A stretch of DNA of 64,000 nt from Nyssa sinensis (taxonomy: Eukaryota > Streptophyta > Magnoliopsida > Cornales > Nyssaceae). The stretch is from NCBI GenBank assembly GCA_008638375.1, contig CM018037.1:36413576-36477575 (forward strand), given 5' to 3'. Made by a program: the position numbers and the translations under genes. Below, one piece after another: positions 1-13,603 of the stretch. Position 1 is the first letter of the stretch. Every line of letters starts with the position of its first letter. The notes beneath the pieces are model-generated. The model ran no database searches. It was not told the DNA's origin and worked only from the letters and a program-made list of their open reading frames with translations.

Positions 1-3000
1 AAACTTTTTTTTTTTTTTTTTGTGAGAATCAGGGATAAGTGAATAATCAAGTAACCCTTACCTTCTAATGAGAATAACTAGGTCCCTCCATGAAACATTG
101 TTGCTCTACAATGATTGGCTCAACCAGAAAAAGAGGAGACAAATGTGAAAAGCCAATGCTTTCCCTAAGTTGATTTGGGAAGAAGAAAAGGATAAATTGC
201 TTATCAGAAGTGTGATGAAATGAATCTAGTCACATTTTTTTTTTTGTAGGCATTGGCTTTGCATCTCCATGCCCATTTTTTGCTGTCCCCATTTTCTGTC
301 TGTGTTTTTATTTTTATTTTTTCCTGTGCTAGGAAAATGCTTTTGTCACCCCCCCACTTTTTCTGTTTCTATTTCCACAAATTTTTTTATTTAGATTATG
401 ATTTGTTAAAATTAACTATATATATATAAATAATAAATAATTCATAAAAAAATCACATACTTTTGAGTATATTGTAATTAAAAAAGGAGAGTGGAAATAA
501 TGTTTAATTTATTTTCAAATTTCAGGATTTTTTTTTTAAATTTTAAGAATATCAAAATTGGGTTTTGGCTTTTGGCTTTTGGGGAATTGAAATTAAAATG
601 AAGGGTAGAGAAACAAAATGTGAATAGAAAGATCGAGATGCCCAAATAGATTAAAAAGTTGAAGTCGGAAAAAGAAAAGTAAAGAACAGCTGGAGTGGGA
701 TTGTCATAGAGTGAGTGCTCTGTCTTTCCTAGTGGAATTGGAATTGCTTTGAGCATATGGGACCCCTGTGTTGCCTTGTTATTGCCAAAAACTTCCAAGG
801 CACTTTCTGAATTCTTTTGAATGTAAAACACAAAAATGATGTGAGAGATTGAAAGAGAGGTGGTACTAAGAGTGGCATCTAACCAAGTTGACATTGACAA
901 AAGTAAGTGTGACTTGTTGGCAACAAAAGCATATAAGGGTTAACTCAATGCACGAGTCTCCTATTATTGTGAAGTTTGAAGAGGAAGAAATGTACACAGA
1001 CGTATTACTTATTTGGTGTGATGAGGTGAGGCCAAAAGTAGCAGGATGCCCTCACAATTTCTCAGATGGAGCTCTGTGGAGTGTTCTCAAAATGACATAC
1101 TGACTTGTGATTTTGCCTTTAACCACGTAGACAAACGATGCTTTATTTCTGCAAAATCAGATAAACCGTTTTCGCGACTTAAATATGTGACTTTTAAATA
1201 ATAATAGAATAACTTTACTTTTGGTTGTTTGAATTAAGCTTTTTAAAAATTAGAAAACTCAATGACCAATGTCCTATTTAAGTGGTGCAAAGACATACTT
1301 CTCACATAATTGACGTAAATTCAATCCTCCCGTCCGATGTGATTATATAAAAAAAGAAAACTCAATATGCTAGAGAATGTCAATTTCAAGGTTGAGTATT
1401 TGTATATGGTCCTAAATCACTTTCTTCTGTTCCATTGAAATCAAAATACACCCAAAGAAGGCAATTCCTGTCCTACACGTAATGAGATGGGCATTTTGAC
1501 ACTTTGAGTTAGTTCTATATTCCTTTTTCCTTTTTCTTTTCTCTAATGTTTTGGTTTATTGTGAGTTGAGACTATATGAAAATAAAGGAGCTCCATAAAA
1601 ACAAAGAAAAATGAAACAAAGAAGAAAAGCAAATTACAATATAATTTATGATTCTAAGTTTCTAACTATTGTTGAAGCGCGCGTGAATCAACAATATTAC
1701 CTACTGGAGATAAGATTTAAATCTTTACAAGAATAAGGGAATGGGAGGTTACTAGGAATTTAATCCTGCAGACCCCTACTAATTGGCTAGATTTTCAAAA
1801 AATAATCCCTTATTCATTCAATTCTACATGAGACTTTATCGAAGAAACGGTTGATAGATAAGTTTATCTGTATATTGCAAAAATTGATTCTAAAAATTCA
1901 AACCTGCCTACGACTTTAAAGCCCCCACCTCATGGAGGGGAAAGAATACAAAAATAAATAATTAATTAATTAAAAAAGCCTCCTAACCCCATTAAGCATT
2001 GATAACAACCTTCTCTTTATTTAAACAATTATTGTCACATAAAAGATCATATAATAGGATATTTTTATAGGGTAAGGATAAGGAAAAGACAATTATAATG
2101 ACATTGATTGACAATAAAACTGTGACTTAGGTCAAGTTAATTAGGAAGTTGGCAATTAACCACTTTAAATTATAATTACCAAAGAACACTCTTTAAGGCA
2201 CACATTTGTCCCATCCATCAGCCTGAAATCATAATTCAATATATTAAGAGTGGTTTGATGGAGCAATTAAGTGAATTGATACAACTTGTCATGTATTGTT
2301 GACATTTTATGCCTTACAAGTGATCTTTGTGAAATTGACAGAAAAATATTATCTTTTAATCTTTTTAATTGTATGATTGTACTTTTAACTTCTTCATCAA
2401 AATGATGCCTTACAAATTGATCTTTGTGACATTGACAGAAAAAGATTATCTTTTAATTTTATGTTATTAAATTTTAAATTGCATGATACTACTTTTAACT
2501 TCTTCTTCATCATCTTCTTTTTTTTTTTCTTTAATTTTTTTAGGACCTTACCTATTGCTAATTGTTTTTGCCCTTATTATATTTCATTTTACCCACTTGA
2601 TGTTGTCATTCTTCATCAGCCCACCTAAGCTTTTTTGTTTTAATTGGGGGGTTGTGTGATGGGGGTGGAGGGGGAGCAATCACATATATATGATTCAGAT
2701 ATTTTTTAAAATATCATTAAAAGAGTACATTGTTATATTATTATATCAATATTATCTAAGAATTTTTCGTATTCAATGTTCTTTCTAGAAACTCTGAAAA
2801 GTATGTTCGGAAAAAAGATTTTTTTTTTCTAATTTTCTTTTTGAGCGTTTGAGAAAGTAATCCCAACCAAAATGTAATTTTATAGATTAAACAAAGAATC
2901 GAATACATTTTTAAAATGATTTTTACAGACGCAATATCAAAATGCAAATCATTACCCGAAATATCTCATAGACTAGTCTATTTAATGGCACGGTTGTTAT

Positions 3001-3602
3001 ATTTCATGGACCGGAGCCTTGACGATGAAATTTTTTTGAATGAAACTGATGAAATGACGTGATAATGTATTTTTAAAATAATATTATGTTATGTATAATA
3101 TGACTTTTATATTTTTTAAAAAGATATAACATTTATAACAAAATATTATTAAAATAATACATTATTACCTGATACTGGAGACCAAAAATATCTGCCTGAT
3201 GAGAAAGAGGTTGCCAAATAACTTAAATTGCTATATTGTGTTAGCAAAGCAGTCAACAATGCCATAATGTCCCAATGTCCTTTGGCAACAAATAGCAAGC
3301 TCTGTTGTCAAATTATTTGTCAGATCACAAATTTAGCAAAATATGACATCGACTTTGATTGACACTGTCAATGTCTTTAATTGAACATTATTAACATGCT
3401 ACCAACCATCATATAGTTTCAAGTGATGGGCAACTAGCCACCATTGCAACTAATGTGGACAAATAATCTCTCCTTGGACATGGAGTAATTTTTCTTAGTT
3501 CAATTTATGCATTATATAATCACAATTAGTCATGTAGATAAATTGTATAGGTTATAAAAAAAAAAATTAAAGTAAATTACACTAATTTTTTTTTTAACTT
3601 TT
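1..3602. other. Gene-free AT-rich region
   Basis: I see no supportable gene here. The sequence is AT-rich with many homopolymer runs; the open frames are short, lack family motifs and have no convincing splice context. A SINE-like B-box relic may lie near 1310-1340, but it is too weak to call. Confidence 0.6.
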
Positions 3603-4015
3603 GACAATTATACTGATCTTTCTTGAAGTTTATAAAATTACACTTGACATTTTCTACTTTATATAATAATATACAAATACATTCCTCCAGTCAAATTTTT
3701 TTCTCTCTTTAAAATGACAAAATTGCATGTTTTATTTATTAATTTATTTTACATTTTTTTATTTTGACAATTTTTTCTAACTTTTTTAAAATTATTTTAT
3801 TTAAAAATAAATTTAAGGTTTTTATTAATATTTATTTGGAAAGTAGGAAAAAAATTGGTTAAAATTTAAAAATTAAAAAAAAAAACATGAAAGGGTAGTT
3901 TCGTCATTTTGAAGAAAGAAATAAACTAGAAGAATGTATCTGTATATTATCAAGTGAAGTAAAAAAGATCAATGTAATTTCAAAAATTTCAGAAAAAGTC
4001 AGTATAATTTATCCA
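3603..4015. repeat. Foldback (long inverted repeat) AT-rich element, copy 1
   Basis: The left arm (about 3603-3688) and the right arm (about 3932-4015) are inverted complements over roughly 80 bases with mismatches. Both contain the core ATTATACTGA and a tract reading AATATACA in the left arm. The middle is AT-rich and has no coding potential. This looks like a non-autonomous foldback or MITE-like element; I could not assign a superfamily. A related element lies about 1 kb downstream. Confidence 0.6.
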
Positions 4016-4639
4016 AAAAAAAAGAGTTTTATCTAGTTGACAAATTATGATTTGTTTGATTTATTACTTAGACAATAAACACGGTCCACACAAAAACTAC
4101 TCCTTTACGCGGGTTTTAGATTTTTGAAAAATTACAATTAGAGTAAATAGTCATGGTGAAATTACATGTAAGTAATGATGTTTTCAGAAATTTCAATTAA
4201 AGTGTAAATTTCTTACCTCTTTGTAATTAATTTTTGAATGGTTTACTTTAACTAAAATTTTCGAAAACATTAACACTCATATGTAATTTCAGCCTGACTT
4301 TACCCAAGCCGTAATTTTCCCTGTTTTTTTTTTCTTCTTCTTCTGGCTCTCCTTCGTTTCATCTTCCAATCCCCTTTTAGATCCACCAGCAACCATCAAT
4401 TAAGTGAAATTTATCATTCAATTTGACCCAATTGAGATGTATGATAAGTGATTATTTTGAATTTTTTTTCTTAACTGATCATGGATGATAAATGATTACA
4501 CAAGAAATTTTAGCATAAATCAGGTTTATTGGCTTGGTTCATGAATCTGACGAATGATATCTTGTCATCTGATAAAATGTTAATTTTTTATTTATTAAAA
4601 GCAAAACATTCTGTTCAGATAACAATATATCATTAATGA

Positions 4640-5030
4640 TAAATTATACTGACCTTATTTACTTTACAAAATAATATACAAATACCTTATTTTTGTCAAT
4701 TTTTTTTAAATAATGAAACTATCCTTTTTATTTATTTATTTATTTTTATTTTTCTAATTTTTTCCAATTTATTCTAACCTTTTTTAAAGATTTTTTAATT
4801 TTTTAATTTAAAAATAACTTTAAGGTAAATAACTTATTTTAAATTTTATATAAAAATAAACTTAAAGTTTTTATTAATATTTATTTGAAAATTAAAAAAA
4901 AATGGTCAAGATTTAAAAAATTAGAAAAAATATATATGAAATAGATAGTTTTATCATTTTAAAGAAAAAAAATTGACTAGAGAGAGATATATGTTTATTA
5001 TTTTGTAAAGTATGAGAGATCAGTATAATT
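4640..5030. repeat. Foldback AT-rich element, copy 2 of the same family
   Basis: The left arm (about 4640-4690) starts with AAATTATACTGACC and the right arm (about 4978-5030) ends with the complement of the same motif. The arms share a tract equivalent to CTTTACAAAATAATA. The internal sequence resembles the element at 3603-4015. Partial relatives may lie near 33690-33870 and 42610-42760. No coding potential. Confidence 0.55.
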
Positions 5031-7656
5031 TAAATTTTTTTAAAAAAATTCAAAATAATTATCATAAATTTTAAAAGATATTAGTATAAGTTATCTTATT
5101 ATTATTCAAGTCTATAAAAAAAAAAAAAAGTTCTTCAGTCACACACACACAGTTATGACATCCAATTTACAAAGCTGTGTACTGTAAGAAATCAAGAATC
5201 TTGTACTGGCACGCATATGCATGTACTACGAAATAGGCCAAAACTCAAAATAGAAACAAAAGCTATGGTTTTCGGAGGCCATATTTTGGACATGGACACA
5301 TCTAAAGGGGTTAACCAAAAATAGGGTTTTGTACTAAAAAACACTAACAAAATTGAAATTAGGGACCGTAGGCAGTGCCAGGTCAGCCAAAAAAACGACC
5401 AACTTGGCATGCTGTTGTGGAGTCCAGCATGATGTGAATGACTGATTGTGATGTTTTTACAAAAACAAAGACGGCAGATACATGCTCTCTAGACTATTTT
5501 TGGCCAGGCCATGGGCATGTCACACTGTCCAAATAGCAACTTGTCGTCATTTTATTGGTGGGACGAATACGCCAGATAAGATGTCAGTTCCAAACTGAAC
5601 ATGCCATTTGGACATTTTGTGAGGGCTGACAGGTGTCCTCTTGCACCCACTTGTATTACTTTTATATTTTTAGAGTTTTTTAAAAAGCTGAAGAAGGAGA
5701 CTCTAATCTGAACACTTTTAGCTGGGAGAAGTTTTGATACGAATTAAGTTTATTTTATTTATTTAATCTATGAATTTTATCAATAATATCTTGTCGTGAC
5801 ATAATTGTAATGGTAAGACTTTTAAAATATTATTGATCCATGTTATAAAATAATTTTCGTATTACTTTTATACGTTGTATTAGTTAAATATTATAAATCA
5901 GATTCATAAATTTAATTCATGCAAATTTTTTTTTAAAATTGAACACCTCATACATAAGTTTTCACATCGAAGTTATCAATAGAAAACATTGAATAAAATA
6001 CAATTTTTAATAAGTTTTCACATTAGATGATTTTAGGGTATAGATAATTTTTTATGAGATGGTCGGACAAACATGCAATTGTTACATAATACTCATTTAG
6101 GCATAGTAAAATGAACCTATTAGACATGTTAAAAACGAGCCATTATTGAACTTAAATTTGATTCATAATTAAATAGATCAAATACAAATTAGGTCAAGAT
6201 CCGACCCAGAATATGAGTCATATCAATACTAACATCAGAACTGTTGACACACGATCGAGAGCTAATATTCATCAACCAAATTAATAAGTGACTGTGTCAT
6301 TTAAAGTGGGTTACCAATATTTTTGAACTCATTGTTGCAATATTGGAACCCGAATTTTTTGATGGGCCATAGCATATATGTCAATATTATCGAAAAGACA
6401 CATCGTGACTCGAGATACTCTAAACTCATCGAAAACATTCTCATTTTCTTCGGCTTGAAGCATCCCCACGAATTTTAGAGACAAGAAACTCATTTGCCAC
6501 TTGTTAGCTCCGAACACTATATATGCAATAATACTCAAAATAAATATTTATTATATATTTTTATCTCTCCTCTTTTTCTTCCCACTTTTTCTTTCAATTA
6601 TTTTTCCTTCTATCTTACTTTACCTCTCTTTTTCCACCCGAAGCATATATGACACCGATCTGTCACTGTTCATCAATGTAAACAAAATTCTTCCAATCAT
6701 AATTCACCTGCCAGAATGCAGAAAATGAGTGAGTGAAAGAGAAATTAGTAGTTACGGCTCTTAATGGACTTGGCCTGCCTCAGCGATAGGACAACAATAC
6801 TTGCGATGCCCCAGAGCCAGGGGGCTGACCCACAGACTTTGTGTTGAAAAGGGTGTCTGAGAAGTGACCTCCCCACACTCACATGGCACGTGGTTACGTT
6901 GTGCACATTTTGAAGTAAAGGAGGTGTATGCTTAGTCCATCCATTCAATCACTCATTATTGGATTGATCGAATCCCCCATAAGAGCAACACGTATAGCAC
7001 ATACTTGGCTATCATGACAAAGGATATTACTATCAAATAGTATATGCGTGTGTGCGTGTGTACCCAGAAATCTTTTATACAAAATGAATCTTCCCTATCT
7101 GGCATTACTTCTTTCGTATAGGATATGTCATCTCCCCTCTCATCAAAGGCACTCAAAATCATCTGTTCTAGATCATACAGAATAATGCTCTCTGATATCA
7201 GAGCAATTCGGCCATCAGACCCTAAGTCACATTTAACACTAAGCCTAAAAACCAAGTGAATGTGGAACAAAATCAAAACCCATCTCAACCAACAAGTGAA
7301 GATCAGATTAGTTCGAAATGTTGTTCTACGCTTCAGCTTACCTTCCCATTTAGCCATCAAAAGCATATGAACTACATATGGAACATTAATGGTATTAGCT
7401 TGAAAGACCAAAAACTAATTTCATGTGAAGTGTAACAAAAAACCCACATCATTGATTCCAAGCAAAATGTAATACTCATGTATATGGTAATATTACTTTT
7501 GAAAAGGTTGGAGAAGTCACTTTATTCACTTCAATTTTTTCTCCTAATCTTTTGTTTTTTCTCTATTATAAACATTCAAACAAGATAAAATAATATTAAT
7601 ATTCCTAAATCTTTTATTTTCTCTCACAAAAATTGCTATTTATTTGAAACATAAGT
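5031..7656. other. Gene-free region
   Basis: I see no recognisable gene. The segments at 5190-5660 and 6740-7410 are less AT-rich than their surroundings. The longest open frame (minus strand, about 7411-6956) shows no family motif. A tract at about 7190-7206 reads CTGATATCAGAGCAA, which resembles an LTR primer-binding site, so 6950-7650 may be retrotransposon remnant belonging with the pol fragment just downstream. Confidence 0.45.
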
Positions 7657-8580
7657 TTGAAATGAAAGATTTGAAAAAAATAAAATTCTATCTCGATTTG
7701 TAGATCGAGTATTTTTCAGGAGGAATCATTTTTCATTAATCAGCATATAGAGAGAAAATTTTGAAACGATTTTATATGGATAAGGCACACTCATTAACAT
7801 CACCCATGGTTATCCACTCACTTGATGTAAACAAAGATCATTTTCGCCCATGTAAAAGTGATGAAAAGCTCATTAGTCCTAAAATACCACATCTTAGTAC
7901 AATTGGTGCCCTCATGTATGTTGCAAATTGTACACAACCAGACATTGCATTTGCTGTCAATTTACTAGATAAATATAGTTCAGCTCAAATTCAAAGGCAT
8001 TAGAATGGCATCAAGTATACATTTTGCTATCTACGTGAGACAATTGATATGGACTTATTTTATTTAAGAGGATCTAAATTACCATTAGATACTGATTATC
8101 TTTTTGATTCACACAAAGTCAGGTCACAAACTAGGTATATATTTATATGTAGTAACACGGCTATATCATGGAGATTTACAAAGCAAACAATGACTGCTAC
8201 TTCTTTAAATCACTTCGAAATTCTTGCACTTCATGAGAGAAGTCGAGAATGCATATGATTGAGATCTATGGTCCAACATATTTGAAAATCATGTGGATTA
8301 TCTTCTATTAACGACGGCCCGACAATAATATATGAGGATAATACAACATGCACTGCACAAATTAAGGGAGGTCACATTAAATGAGACAAAAGCAAACACA
8401 TCTCGCCAAAGTGCTTTTATATATACTCGTGAGCTCCAAAAGAGCTATGATATTAATGTACAACAGATACGCTCCAATGAAAATTTGGCAAATTTATTTA
8501 CTAAAGCATTACCAACAACCACCTTTAAAAGGTTGATATATAAATGTGGAATGTGTCAACTCAAAGATTTGAACAAATAA
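7657..8580 (+). pseudogene. Decayed Ty1/copia pol fragment (C-terminal RT and RNase H)
   Basis: Translation in shifting plus-strand frames gives the C-terminal part of a copia polyprotein. It begins with an FEMKDL-like stretch, continues through the post-RT region (GALMYVANCTQPDIAFAVNLL, with the conserved TRPD-type motif reading TQPD), then the RNase H segment and the terminal region with NLANLFTKALP and CGMCQLKDL. Stops and frameshifts interrupt it (for example stops at about 8001 and 8256), so it is not functional. The gag, protease, integrase and N-terminal RT are missing. It belongs to a different copia lineage from the intact element at 35791-40483, judging by its diverged sequence. Confidence 0.85.
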
Positions 8581-8617
8581 AAAAACCATGCTCGTATCAT
8601 GATGAGGGAGAGATCCT

Positions 8618-8880
8618 TTATTGAACAATACAATTTTACTGAGATAGAAAGACTTATTGTAAATCTAGTGAGATCCTTTATTATACTCAAATAAATAATC
8701 AAATCTTTTCTCTCTTGACTGTGGATGTAGACTTGAAGCCAAATCACGTGAATATTTGTGTGCACTAGTGTGATTGGTTTTGTTCATCAATTGACAATAG
8801 TTGCTTTGATTTTCCATTTATCAAAACAATCAACTTCTTTATAATCAATAAAAAGTAAAAAATTAAAAATTATTAATTAT
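8618..8880. repeat. Left remnant of the tandem array (partial copy of unit 2 interior)
   Basis: This stretch matches 17626-17897 of unit 2 with scattered differences: the tract from TTGAACA through the start of a MITE left end is shared. At about 8880 the homology stops inside the MITE and switches to the sequence that begins units 1, 2 and 3 (TTGGACATCCATTCC). It therefore looks like the tail of a lost or rearranged earlier unit, with the copia fragment joined on its left. Confidence 0.65.
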
Positions 8881-10213
8881 TGGACATCCATTCCAACGTC
8901 TATGCATTTTGATCATGGATGAAGGATCCATTTCATTTGGAACCATCAAAAGATGCTATGTTTGAGTTGGCAAAGCTGAAACAGGCTGTGTCCCAAACGG
9001 AGCCATGGTTTAGTGAACCATGCCAACAATGTTGGGGCCCAATAACGACTAATCCAATCTACTTGTAGGTTCCCAAATGTGGGCTTAATATTATCAAACC
9101 ACCTTGGGAATTGACAAAGCCCAATAGAAGCCCAAATACTTGGGAATCTGGTTTGGAATTTTTTTTATTCTTTCATTTTTTGGATATATTTTACTCGTTA
9201 TTTCTTGAACCAACAATAAGAGTCAAACCCACAATTTAAGTTAGCATTTCATACTTAATTAATGTGATTCGTCAAGTCAGGTTAGCCTGATTAGTAACTC
9301 ATGACTTTTTTTCAAGGAAGAGGTCATGGGTTCTACTCTTAACTTTTTTAGTGAGATAATGTGTAGTTTATTTCTTTCTCTCAACTTTGAGTTTGACTTT
9401 ATCTTTGTGTAATTGAATGTGTTTAGCATAATTACTCGATAATCCTTGGTCAATTATGATGAACAACAAAACATTACTCTTCATTTATATAAATTTTATA
9501 CTCTCGTCACCAGTGAACGTATTATGTTTTAGAAAAATTATTCATTGGATTGGAACAACGGTCTCAAATGGACACGGACAAGTACACGTGGTTCATTAGT
9601 ATGTAACCTTGGTCTTGAATCAATGAATACCTTCGAGACGTTGTGGTCGACATCAACTTGCGCCATTTACTAATAACTTTCTCTATAATTTTTATTTTAC
9701 ATTGTGAAAAAAAATTATCCTCGGTTGAAAAACATAATCCTGTTCTGTTTTTAGTTTCCAAATATGTTCTTATAACACCAAATGCTTTAATAGGTCCCTT
9801 TAGCTCCTTCTGCCTTTGTGGAGATTTTCCTCTGGATCATAATTATTGAGTGGAAGTTTTCTCACTTAAAGAAAATACACAAAAAGGTCAAACATTACTT
9901 GGACAGGCATTTGTTTTCCAGAAGTATTGAAAAATTCATATGATTTCTGGCCTCACATTAACATCACTTTGATAAACACACCACATAACAAAGTGAAAAT
10001 TTTGAACAAGTTGACGTAGATGCCCACCATTTGAAACCAACACAAATAAGAATAAAGCAAGGTGGTAAGAATGTAAAGGCAGAAAGAAATATCAATTGCA
10101 GTGGCGGCAAACCAACGTATATAAGGAGCATGGTGGATAATTGAATAGTACAATTTTACCGAGATAGAAAGCAGTAATTAAAACAGCATGGTTTGATTTT
10201 ACTTTTATCAAAA

Positions 10214-10704
10214 CAGTCAACTTCTTTATAATCAATAAAAATTAAAAATTAAAACATTATTAATTATTAAAGTTTTTCATATTTTTATTAATCAAAACGT
10301 ATTTTTTATATGTATATGATTTCGATAAAAAAAAATTATATGTACTTTTTTAACGTCAATTATAATTTTTTATATATAAAAAATACATATAATATTAAAT
10401 TTGAAGCTTAATTTTTTTTAATATCTTTTAAACTGAGGAAATTGTATATCTTGTCTATGTCTTAAATTTCTTTACTTACAATATTTTTGGCTTAAATTAT
10501 GTATAACTTCCAAAAATATCATAAATTGAATATATATATATATATATATATAAATATTTTACCTCTCTAATAATTAATATGATCATTTCTCTAAAAAAAA
10601 CTAATTATTAAGTAATAAAATTATTAATTATACATCATAAAACCAAGTTGCTTTGTAAAATAAATTATTATCATATTAAATATTAATTATAAGAAAGTTG
10701 GTTG
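10214..10704. mobile_element. TIR-type MITE, unit 1 copy
   Basis: The left end CAGTCAACTTCTTTATAATC is an imperfect inverted complement of the right end (reverse complement CAACCAACTTTCTTATAATT). It is about 490 bases, very AT-rich, with a TA microsatellite inside and no coding capacity. Relatives with the same ends and internal order lie at 17845-18318, 60285-60853 and 62650-63173; the last has TA on both flanks, suggesting a Tc1/mariner-type target preference. A truncated left end is at 8827-8880. Confidence 0.65.
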
Positions 10705-12454
10705 TATATTGAAAATAATAAAAACAATGGTAAATAGATTTCTCTTTCTTTTATCTTTTAAAAGGGAATTACAAGAAATAAAAAAGTATAATTTATTATT
10801 CAAAGTAGATGATAAAGGGTTTGAGAAGATAGGTTTTATGAGTTCGAAGAAATTTCCATTTTCACTATCATCAAGGTTGTTTCATGACTATTTCTCTTGT
10901 AGAATTAGGATCGCTATGAAAGCAACCAAAATAACTCTAAAAATGCCACTAACAGTTTGTTTGGAAATTTTGAGAAGAAAAGATAATTTAAAACAGAAAA
11001 GTCAAAATAAAAATAAAATTTGATCTTTACCTTATTTGAACATTCACAAGAGAAATGAGAAGAAACTCATTATCTTTTGTTTGAATAATGAGTAGAAAAG
11101 AAAAGAAAGTAGATATTGTTATTCGATAGTTTTACTTTTTTATTAGATATTTGTCTAATTTTTAAATTATTCATTTAAAGGTATTATTTATATTTATAAA
11201 AATTTATTGAATGAACTTTTTTTTTTCAAATTTCTTTACTTTTGAAAAAGTTGGAGAAGTCACCTTAATCAATTAAATTTTCAAACGAGATAAAGTAATA
11301 TTACTTTTCCAAAATATTTTGTTTTCTCTTCAAATCATCTCATCTAATCGAACTGTAATTTTAAGTAATTTTTCTTTTTCTTTTTTATGGCAGCATAATA
11401 GTAAAGGATTCAAATATACTAATTCTACTGGTTTTAATAGGAAAACAATATGTAAATGGTGGTGTTCCCATGTAGTACATAGTTTTTTTTTTTTTTTGAA
11501 GGAAAATGCTAATTATTTTGACATTTTTTTTCCATTCTATTTTCTTGATAATATGAAAACATTAAAAAATAAAGGTCAAGAAAAAAAAAATTAATCATTA
11601 CAATGCAACCTGGAATTTCAAAATTAATGTATCTATGATAATGATAATAACGTGGATGTAATTGGAAGGTTCGAAAATAAAAGAAATAATAATGTTATTA
11701 TAAGTTCGAATTTATATGAGATAAAGTATTTTAATTATTGAATAATTTAAAAATAAGAAATAAAATCGATCGGATAAATAAAAACTTAATTCCTAAATTG
11801 TTCATTAATTTTAAAACAATCTATATTATATATGAAAGGAAAACATGTTAAATTCAATAAAAAAAAAAATATAGAAAGGAAAAACATAATAATTACTTAC
11901 AATGCTCCCATAATGTATCATCTTTTTTTTTTTAAAAAAAAAAAAAATCAAATATAGAGTAAACTCTCATTTTTAATTTTATTTCAGAATTTCCTTTTCA
12001 TCCAACTCCCTCCTAGCATAGGTGAGAAGTTATATAGTTGAGGTGATTTTTGTTTTAAGTTTCATAATTTTTTAGCACTAATATTTTTTAATAACGGTTT
12101 AATCATAATATTTATAAAAAAATGTTAAATTTTATGAGAAACAATTGGAGTAACGTTCCACCTAGTAATTTCTCTGAAACAATTGGGACGACTGTTCAAC
12201 ACCAAAGTCACCATGTCCACACTTCACACTCCGGCCTGGCCATTGATGAAAAGAACATTTTTGACTTGTTCTGCAACGGTCATAGCCAAGACGAAGACCC
12301 ATGTAATTTTCCGTTCACTTTCGCATTAAGAGGGTGTTTGACGCGGCAGCCTCACCCCTTTTTTCAGCTTCTGAGAGAGGAGCTCCTGGGAGGAACTTTT
12401 GCATAAACGCTGGTGCAACCGCGTTTCCCACACACACACACACACACACACACA

Positions 12455-12519
12455 TATAAATAAGCTGAAACGGGTGAAGAAGTGCAGCTTAGCAGTGCAG
12501 AGAATATAACCTTTTGTTG
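12455..12519 (+). promoter_or_regulatory. Putative core promoter and 5' noncoding exon of the unit 1 lipase-like gene
   Basis: A TATAAATA box starts at 12455, directly after a (CA)n tract. It is followed by GC-richer sequence and a splice-donor-like GTACGT at 12520. A plausible acceptor (TTATGACAG, ending at 13550) lies just before the coding exon, so a 5'-UTR intron is likely. The same arrangement occurs in unit 2. Transcription start and UTR splicing are inferred, not shown. Confidence 0.4.
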
Positions 12520-12582
12520 GTACGTGCTTTGCTAAATTTGTATACTGTGTTTACATGAACTTTGAACCGCCATCTGTTGTGC

Positions 12583-12649
<67 letters not shown>
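12583..12649. repeat. Compound (TA)n(CA)n microsatellite
   Basis: A perfect TA run passes directly into a CA run, inside the presumed 5'-UTR intron of the unit 1 lipase-like gene. Unit 2 has only a short TA tract at the matching place (about 20654), so this locus differs in length between the duplicates. Confidence 0.9.
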
Positions 12650-12652
<3 letters not shown>

Positions 12653-12835
12653 TAATGTATTCTGTGATTCTGATTTCGTTTTGTATTTCATTTTAACTGA
12701 TTTATGAGGCCCAATTGCTTCTGCTGATGATTTATTTATGTGTTCCCTGTTCTTTAATTTGTAAGAATCTCTTGTTCGGTGAATTCAACTTCATGGATAG
12801 ACTTGTTGCTCTTTCAATCTTTCTTTCTCCCTCTT

Positions 12836-12884
<49 letters not shown>

Positions 12885-13603
12885 GGTAAGACGCGCCCAC
12901 TTTGTTACTTGAACCCTCAACTTTTTCTTTGAGAGATTAAGCTAACCCTTTGGTGGTTATCTCTCTCTCTCTCTTTTTGTAATAATTGTTTTAATGGACA
13001 ATTGAATTAATCTTAACATTGCTTAAGATATTTTGTGGTTTTGATCTTGTGGCATGCCCTGACAAAAGGATCTATATATTGGTACATCTTGAGGCTTAAT
13101 TGTTGTGGTTCAAATCACTCACAATACTCTGTGCTAGTAGGTGGGATGGCTACCCTACAATTCAATGGGTAATAAATGAGTTAGAGGATGTTTGAAGTAA
13201 CAGGTGAGAGTTAAAATTGTGGACTGCATCTGTGATTTTGATAACGCTATTGAGAATTTTGCAATTTTGCGATTTTGGCTGCCTTTTCCATCAAATGCAG
13301 CATTGGAAGGGAAAATTGAAGCCCAAATGGCCAACCCATTTATCAAAAGAAGTCTAGTTTTATTGGATAGCTATGGATAGGGGATATTCTCCCCTAGGAG
13401 AAAGGAGGAGAGAATACTTGGAAGAATCTGAATTTCTTTTTTTTCAGTGTTCATTCAAATATTTTATGCATTGAATTTTTGGATCATAATTATCAAATCA
13501 TGATTGACATCATATCTTAGTATGCTATTTTAATTCTACCTTATGACAGAATTCTATTTGAGGATATAGGGAAGAGTGCCAAGAAGGAACATATAGTTAA
13601 TTA

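Noticed and set aside
478..900. Minus-strand open frame of 140 codons
   Set aside because: Phe/Lys/Ile-rich translation of AT-rich DNA without motifs or splice context.
6956..7411. Minus-strand open frame of 151 codons
   Set aside because: No family motif. The region may be retrotransposon remnant next to the copia fragment, but evidence was too weak to call it a gene.
9643..9849. Plus-strand open frame shared with unit 3 (25312-25500)
   Set aside because: No family motif and no conserved start; unit 2 breaks the frame. Best explained as a by-product of the duplication.
9953..10153. Minus-strand hydrophobic open frame of 66 codons, also open in unit 2 (17641-17441)
   Set aside because: It lacks an ATG at its start, and most of the few differences between the two copies change the amino acid, so there is no sign of selection. 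Shared openness is explained by the duplication.
12122..12406. Plus-strand open frame of 94 codons, conserved at 20194-20520
   Set aside because: It lies directly upstream of the TATA box of the lipase-like gene, has no recognised motif, and its conservation follows from the recent duplication.
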